DNA from: Cristatella mucedo
Lineage: Eukaryota > Bryozoa > Phylactolaemata > Cristatellidae
Assembly: GCA_009760855.2 (NCBI GenBank)
Contig: WPIO01000069.1
Location: 1,603,501-1,665,000 of the forward strand
Direction of reading: 5' to 3'
DNA: 61,500 bases
Positions 56,565 through 61,500 of the stretch are shown here, piece after piece. Position numbers and translations under genes: made by a program. The stretch's first letter is position 1, and every line of letters starts with the position of its first letter. The notes beneath the pieces were generated by a model, which saw only the letters and a program-made list of their open reading frames with translations, was not told the origin of the DNA and ran no database searches.

Positions 56565-57225
56565 TTAATAATAATAATAATAATAATAATGCACTTGATA
56601 AAGCGCCCTCAGAGAATTCAATCTTGCTCTAGGCACTTTACATTTGCTGCAAAGGGAAACGCGATTGAATTGCGAGTAAAATCATGCTTGATAAACAAAC
56701 AAAATGAATAACATGGTTAGGGGTGACATGCACAGGGTCAGCATGCAAATGTGGTTACTGGCAGCGTGCACTGTGTCAGCTCACATAAGCCCATGAAAGA
56801 TGAATCACAGGGACCCACTAAATGCTGTCCTAAATAGGTGTGTTTTGAAGTTCTGTTTAAATGTGGTCAGGTTAGGCGATGTTCTGACGCAGGTTGGGAG
56901 GGAGTTCCAGGCTTTGGGAACATACGAACTTAATGCACGGTCTCCAAAGGATGTGATGTTTGTACGAGGTGTTAGTGGACTGTTGGATTCCGAAAAGCGG
57001 GTTGTACGATGTTTGGCCTGATGGGGGAGTATATCTGAGAGGTAGGCTGGAGCGAAAGAATGAAGGGACCTAAAAGTAAGCAACAAAACCTTGAAGTCAA
57101 TCCGTTGCTTGACTGGCAGCCAGTGCAGTTTGACGAGAAGTGGTGTGATGTGGCAACAGCAACTATCACGACAGACAAGCCTAGCTGAGGAGTTTCGCAC
57201 CAACTGCAATCGCCTGATTCACTTT
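56565..57225 (-). mobile_element. LINE-A copy, minus strand, RT end to ATT tail
   Basis: The tail shows as eight AAT units at 56567-56590, then CACTTGATAAAGCGCCCTCA and the hairpin. The complete 3' UTR and 134 open RT residues (56805-57209) end at MQLVRNSSARLVCRD. Confidence 0.88.
56805..57209 (-). pseudogene. RT C-terminal ORF of LINE-A
   Basis: The open frame covers NSSARLVCRDSCCCHITPLL, LHWLPVKQRIDFKVLLLTFR, FAPAYLSDILPHQAKHRTTR, YVPKAWNSLPTCVRTSPNL and ends HLFRTAFSGSL, the natural C-terminus of the family. The palm is absent. Confidence 0.8.
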
Positions 57226-57508
57226 AGTCCAATGAAAGGTCTGTAATATTGCACAACAGTCGCATGCAAGATTAATGCAACTAGTCGCAGTTGTTTTGTG
57301 TGCTCAATGTCTACAGCAAAGGCAGTCATTGTCTCAGGCTTATGTGCTTGCAGTAACATTTGTTAATAGCACTCCAGTCTTCTTCTGGATGGGAAGTCAA
57401 TAGCTATATCCATGTTATTCTGTAATAGTAAAACTATCATATTATTTGTAGAGCATAGATCGAGTCAGCATATGGTTACTCCTAGCCATGAATGTTTATG
57501 CCATGATA
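57226..57508. other. No recognised feature
   Basis: No element or gene motif was seen between the LINE-A copy and the microsatellite. Confidence 0.3.
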
Positions 57509-57512
57509 TTGC

Positions 57513-57592
<80 letters not shown>

Positions 57593-57640
57593 GTGTGAGT
57601 GTGTATATGTGTGTATGTACATATGTCTGTGTGCCCATGT
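57509..57640. repeat. TA then TG microsatellite
   Basis: (TA)n at 57511-57536 passes into (TG)n to about 57580 and then interrupted GTGTATGTGTGAG units, the same order as at 5355-5533. Confidence 0.92.
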
Positions 57641-57664
57641 GTACGTGTGTACTAACTCACAGAC

Positions 57665-57742
57665 ACAAGTGTTTCAGGGCTTCAGCCCGAGACCTTACTG
57701 GTTGAAGGCCAATTCCTTGTCCCTAGACCAAACCAGAGCAGG
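57665..57742 (-). mobile_element. SINE-1 head fragment, minus strand
   Basis: On the minus strand it reads GCTCTGGTTTGGTCTAGGGA then AAGGTCTCGGGCTGAAGCCC, the tRNA-like part of SINE-1 with a decayed B box. The 3' hairpin half is absent. Confidence 0.55.
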
Positions 57743-57784
57743 CTGTCTCTGTGATATCTATGCATACTGTGATAGCTCGTGCTT

Positions 57785-57885
57785 CCTTTGCAGCAAATGT
57801 AAAGCACATGGAAAGAGATTTAGTTCTCTGAGAGCGCTTTGTGAAGTAGGTCGTTATTATAGTTATTATTATTTTTAATGTCTAT
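57785..57885 (+). mobile_element. LINE-A terminal 3' fragment, plus strand
   Basis: TTTGCAGCAAATGTAAAGCA, AAGAGATTTAGTTCTCTGAG, AGCGCTTTGTGAAGTAG, then TTATTATTATT. Only the hairpin end is present. Confidence 0.8.
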
Positions 57886-58324
57886 ATTTGCGTTAAGATC
57901 AGCTATATCTGCATATGTGCAGCTGTCCAAGCTATGTTCATGAGCATATTGCTTAAGTAGTTATGCTTTATATACGTTACAGTATCATATGAATTGCAGG
58001 ATAATTAGGAAGAATTTTTTTCAAAACCCTGAAGTTTTGAAGTCGTGCTTTTTTTCGCTAAGTGCTACCGATGTCGAAATTTTTTAGAGCCATGTATCAT
58101 GAATGGTGCACAATTCCATAAATGCGAGCAGGCCTGCATGTGTACTGACACAGGGCTTATGTTTAAGGAAGTCAATTAGTGAATGGAACAGTCAAGGTGC
58201 TAAATGACCAGTTAGGACTGGGGAAATGATTCAACCGATTGACGAATAGCTAAGATGTGGCTATGCTATAAATACTGTAGATGCTTTCACATTCTTTGAC
58301 AAGTGCTCAAGTCTTAAGTTTAAT

Positions 58325-58740
58325 TCTGACCACTAGTTGTACCAGCTTAAAAAAAAACCATCTATTAGAACCATGAACGTTCATTCTTCGTGACTCACCG
58401 AGAGCATATGAGAGCTCTGCAAAAGCCAAGTTGTGACAAATGCCACCGACTCGGTCAATGCCATTAGGGTTTTTTGTCGGATATAGTTATGCCAATCTAC
58501 AATATTCACGAAACAAAGTCTTTTCCAGCATGTGGAACTTACCAAGTAAGAAAACAAGTTCTCTTTAAGTCTGATACAAACTTTAATGCAGCCAATTTTA
58601 ATTATTTCGGAGAACAAGATTCCTCTCACAGTAATATTAATTTGAATTGCATTTGACGAGCCTGAGCTGAAAATGTCACGTAATCCAACGAGTTAGCAAC
58701 TGCACGGGTTTTAATACAATACATATATATCGAGCTTCTT
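58325..58740 (+). repeat. R5 dispersed repeat (copy 2)
   Basis: It matches 37125-37560 (GACCACTAGTTGTACCAGC, TTCGTGACTCACCGAGAGCA, GAACAAGATTCCTCTCACAG, GCACGGGTTTTAATAC). R3 copy C starts within 30 bp. Confidence 0.65.
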
Positions 58741-58764
58741 AGCGGTTTAATAGAAGTAAAAATC

Positions 58765-59405
58765 TACCTCTCCTGTCTCGCTCTTTTATTCCGTCTCTAT
58801 CTCGTCCCGGAAAAGTAGACGCATTTAAAGAGTTCAGAAAGTATAAACGTATCTTGCTCTGAGCAACTCAGGCACCTCGGCGACGGCTCGGTAATCAGAG
58901 GAAACACCGGTGCTAAGCAAAGTCAAGCTTAACGCTGTCATACTGGGCTAGCAGTCGTCTCCTGTCGCATGTTAATTACCAGCTCGGAAGAACGGCATTG
59001 CTGGTACTCAAAGGCTACTAAAATGGAAGCAGTAGCTTAAGTGGACAGTGGAACTGATAATTTTTCGAGAATCCGCGGGCAAGCCTTACGAAAACGTTGA
59101 CTTCCGGCGAGGGCCAGTGGTGTGACTACGCGACCAGTGCCTCGCGAGAGCCCGCAATCGCAACGCAGCTACCTAACGCAACGCGTTACAGGCTGAGTGC
59201 AAAACAAGCGGTGCTGACGCAGAAAGCTGCCTGCTAAAACGTAAACTCACCAATAGCGTGCAGCGTCGGAGTGGGTCGGAGGGAGCAGCAGCACGCGACG
59301 CGCTCTGCTGCTGACGCACGACGCCGCACTGCTCCTTGCCCTATCGGGGATCCATCTGGCAGTGCCGAGTTCGCCGGGGTAGTGCCGGCCAGTCCCAGAG
59401 CCACA
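58765..59405 (+). repeat. R3 dispersed repeat, copy C
   Basis: Same block order as copies A and B from CTCTCCTGTCTCGCTC to GTAGTGCCGGCCAGTCCCAG. The long pyrimidine head is absent. As in copy A, a 27-bp-type minisatellite follows directly. Confidence 0.82.
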
Positions 59406-59625
59406 TCGTCCTGCACTACCGCTGCGCTACCGCCGCTCGGCGCCTACGCACTACCGCCGCACGGTGCCTACGGCACACTACAGCTGCTCAGTGCCTACAG
59501 TGCGCTACAGCCACTCGACGCCCACAGTGCATTACCACGGCTCCGGCGCACTACCACAGCTCGGAGCCTGCTGCACATTACCGCCGCACCACGCCTACGG
59601 TGCAATACTGCCGCACGATGCCTGA
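59406..59625 (+). repeat. 27-bp-type minisatellite, short array
   Basis: Variants of CACTACCGCCGCTCGGCGCC + TACGGCA recur about eight times (for example near 59427, 59453, 59480 and 59575). They match the array after R3 copy A. Open frames of 98-125 aa are by-products of the period. Confidence 0.82.
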
Positions 59626-60375
59626 CTTTTGATTTGTACTCCACTTGAGTGCATATGTACAGCGTATCCTGCTACTAAATTTTCTTAAGCTTCACCGACT
59701 GATTGAGTGGCTCAGCCCACCCACCCTGGCTTTACGTCGGCGTCGGGCTACGTCAGGTAAAAGCATGTTGGCAGTTCAGCACCTTCACCAGCCGTTCCCC
59801 CACCGGGAAGCAATTGTACTGAAGAGACCTTATGCTAGTTACGGGCTGAGGTCACCGAATTTGTTGCCGGCTGCTTGGTAAGTTATAGGCATCTCGTAGA
59901 GCTTATAAATGAGCTTGGGAACGCTGTGCTAATCCGAGCTAGCTCAGCTTTCTATCAAGAGCGATTTCGTCAGTGTTTTGCTGGAAAAATTGCTCCACCG
60001 TTTACTCGACAGCGGTTCGACGTGCTGTGCTGCCTGTATTATCTTGGCCAAGCGATCCCCACACGAGCGACTTTAATCGTCAGCAAATGCGCTTTGAACG
60101 CATTGGGCGAGCAGGACGTTGAAGACGAGGAAGAGAAGGCCGAGGGGGAAGGGCAGAGGGGGGATCGAAGAGGGTAGGAACAGGATGACGCGGGGTGAGA
60201 GAGCAGAGCAGAAAAACGAGGGGTAAGAAGAAACAGAGCAAGGATATTCAGGCATTGTGGCTCTTGTTTATTGATGTGATGTCCATGAACCTATTTGAAT
60301 TCATCATTTCTCAGTGCTACCGTTTTAAAGGTGCGTTAAGGTGCACACAATTACCTATTCGTGGTTGTAGTTTGC
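59626..60375. other. Unassigned stretch with a purine-rich tract
   Basis: The plus frame 59875-60177 (100 aa) reads ELINELGNAVLIRASSAFYQ then an acidic EDEEEKAEGEGQRGDRRG tail from a purine-rich tract at about 60115-60235. I do not recognise it. It could be host exon text or chance. Confidence 0.25.
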
Positions 60376-61055
60376 TACAGTATAGTGACGCACGTTTGAT
60401 TTTCAGCTATACGTGAATGCTAGATAGCAGTAGGCAGGGCTACTGCTTCGAAATGAAATACGTTTAAAATAGAGAAAAAGCCGCTAGTTTTGGAGGCGTT
60501 GAAATCGAAAAAGCAACCTGCTGTTGCTGAAGAGTTCAACGCGAGTCAGTTGACTATCTCCATCTTAAAGAAAGCAGAAAACGAGTGAGCCTTGAAGCGT
60601 TCACCGGCAGGAATCAGAGCCATAAAAGAAAGCGTTAAAGTCCAAACGAATCAGTTGTCGATTCGGTAATGGAACGTTTTTATCAAAAGCTGCAGCAAAC
60701 TGCTGTGATCAATGGCCCATTAGTGACGGGAAATAAAAGGCGATCAGCAGTACATCAGTTGTCCCAACAAATGGCTCTCTAGAGCCTCTTAAAATATGAA
60801 GATTGGCAGTGAAAGAGCAGTGACTGCTGAGTTAAGAGAAGCAGTCATGCAAGATTTCGAGGCTAATTTAGACTGTGATAACGTACTCCTATATCATGTC
60901 ATGTTACCTGATGCAGAGAACTTGCAAGCAAGTACAGCATAATGACCACAATGGGGTTGATGACAACGGCACATATGACCTTGAGAAGATGCTAGTGCTT
61001 GAGGTACGAAAGTTTAAAGCAAAAGAAGCATGACTTGCACTGGCAATTGTCTGTC
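60376..61055 (+). pseudogene. Pogo/Tigger-like transposase remnant
   Basis: A TA followed by CAGTATAGTGACGCACG at about 60375 looks like a Tigger-type end. From about 60475 the text reads LVLEALKSKKQPAVAEEFNA then SQLTISILKKAENE, a psq/CENP-B N-terminal helix-turn-helix. Then comes MERFYQKLQQTAVINGPLVT (about 60669-60730) and HQLSQQMAL, the CENP-B-type DNA-binding repeat. A late acidic GTYDLEKMLVLEVRKF near 60970 fits the C-terminus. The DDE catalytic domain is missing and stops are present, so it is an internally deleted dead copy. Family knowledge: these proteins bind their terminal repeats and cut and paste into TA. Confidence 0.6.
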
Positions 61056-61065
61056 GTTGCATGAA

Positions 61066-61341
61066 GTACAATAATAATAATAATAATACACTTGATAAAG
61101 CGCCCTCAGAGAACTTAATCTCCTTCTAGGCGCTTTACATTCTCTGCAAAGGGAAATGCAATTGAATGGTAAGTAAAATCATGCTTGAAAAACAAACACA
61201 ATGAATAATATGGTTAGGGGTGACATGCACAGGGTCAGCATGCAAATGTGGTTAGTGGCAGCATGCACAGTGTCAGCATGCATAAGCACATGAAGGACGA
61301 ATCACAGGGACCCACTATATGCTGTCCTAAATAGGTGTGTT
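61066..61341 (-). mobile_element. LINE-A 3' end copy, minus strand
   Basis: Six AAT units, CACTTGATAAAGCGCCCTCA, the hairpin and a near-consensus 3' UTR to AAATAGGTGTGTT, where homology stops. It is truncated just before the RT coding end. The remaining bases to the window end are AT-rich without features. Confidence 0.88.
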
Positions 61342-61500
61342 CCAATCTTTCAGACTACGAGTACTATGCAATTGCGGTCAAGATCTTGACAAAACCTATT
61401 CCAAAATCGCATCTAGTAGAGAATTACTTTTAAAATGTAAATATAATTACGTGTGCCTTGATTACGTTAAACTGACTGCAATGAAATTCAGTGACTTCTA

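Overview
This window is eukaryotic and looks like intergenic and intronic DNA from an invertebrate metazoan with a repeat-rich genome. No operons, ribosome binding sites or long intact genes are visible. Most of the long open frames are broken reverse transcriptase (RT) or endonuclease (EN) pieces of L2-like non-LTR retrotransposons. I could not place the species more narrowly from sequence alone. Names such as LINE-A, SINE-1 or R3 are working labels for this window only.

The dominant element is LINE-A, an L2-like LINE with motifs YADD and GDFN and a conserved 3' stem-loop (AAAGCGCC ... GGCGCTTT) followed by an (ATT)n tail. About 25 copies or fragments lie on both strands. The longest runs from 1609 to 4390 (EN to 3' end), and the least damaged RT is at 31256-32700. 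A second family, LINE-B, has a different 3' UTR and a (CATTA)n tail. Its longest copy, about 5870-9120, is itself interrupted by another LINE-B insertion. At least three tRNA-derived or tRNA-like short element families are present. SINE-1 carries the LINE-A 3' stem-loop. SINE-2 has seven copies with clear Pol III A and B boxes. A third family is embedded in a longer dispersed repeat (R8).

Layout: 1-4390 holds two head-to-tail LINE-A copies. 4790-5640 holds C-rich motifs, a degenerate telomere-like tract and TA/TG microsatellites. 5870-9120 is LINE-B. 9120-17500 is AT-rich and contains old LINE fragments and a striking palindrome around a (TA)n tract. 18000-22000 holds R8 and LINE-A fragments. 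23600-26970 is a CpG-richer block with an unassigned exon candidate and a second R8 copy. 28660-32700 holds LINE-A and LINE-B copies. 34195-38625 holds a diverged inverted duplication with SINE-2 copies between the arms. 38740-39600 (minus) carries the only clear host gene piece, an N-terminal exon of an FRS2-like PTB adaptor beginning MGC. 40000-45400 holds LINEs, a 96-bp perfect tandem duplication, a pogo-like MITE candidate, repeat R3 and a 27-bp minisatellite. 45400-53400 holds R3, R8, SINE-2, LINE-A and a duplicated LINE-B/R4 block. 53880-55355 is a GC-richer unassigned block. 55360-61341 holds more LINE-A copies, R5, R3 with minisatellite, and a pogo/Tigger-like transposase remnant.

Apart from the FRS2-like exon, little here appears to work as a set of genes. 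The functional logic visible is that of retroelements: LINEs supplying RT, and SINEs that could use it through a shared 3' hairpin.
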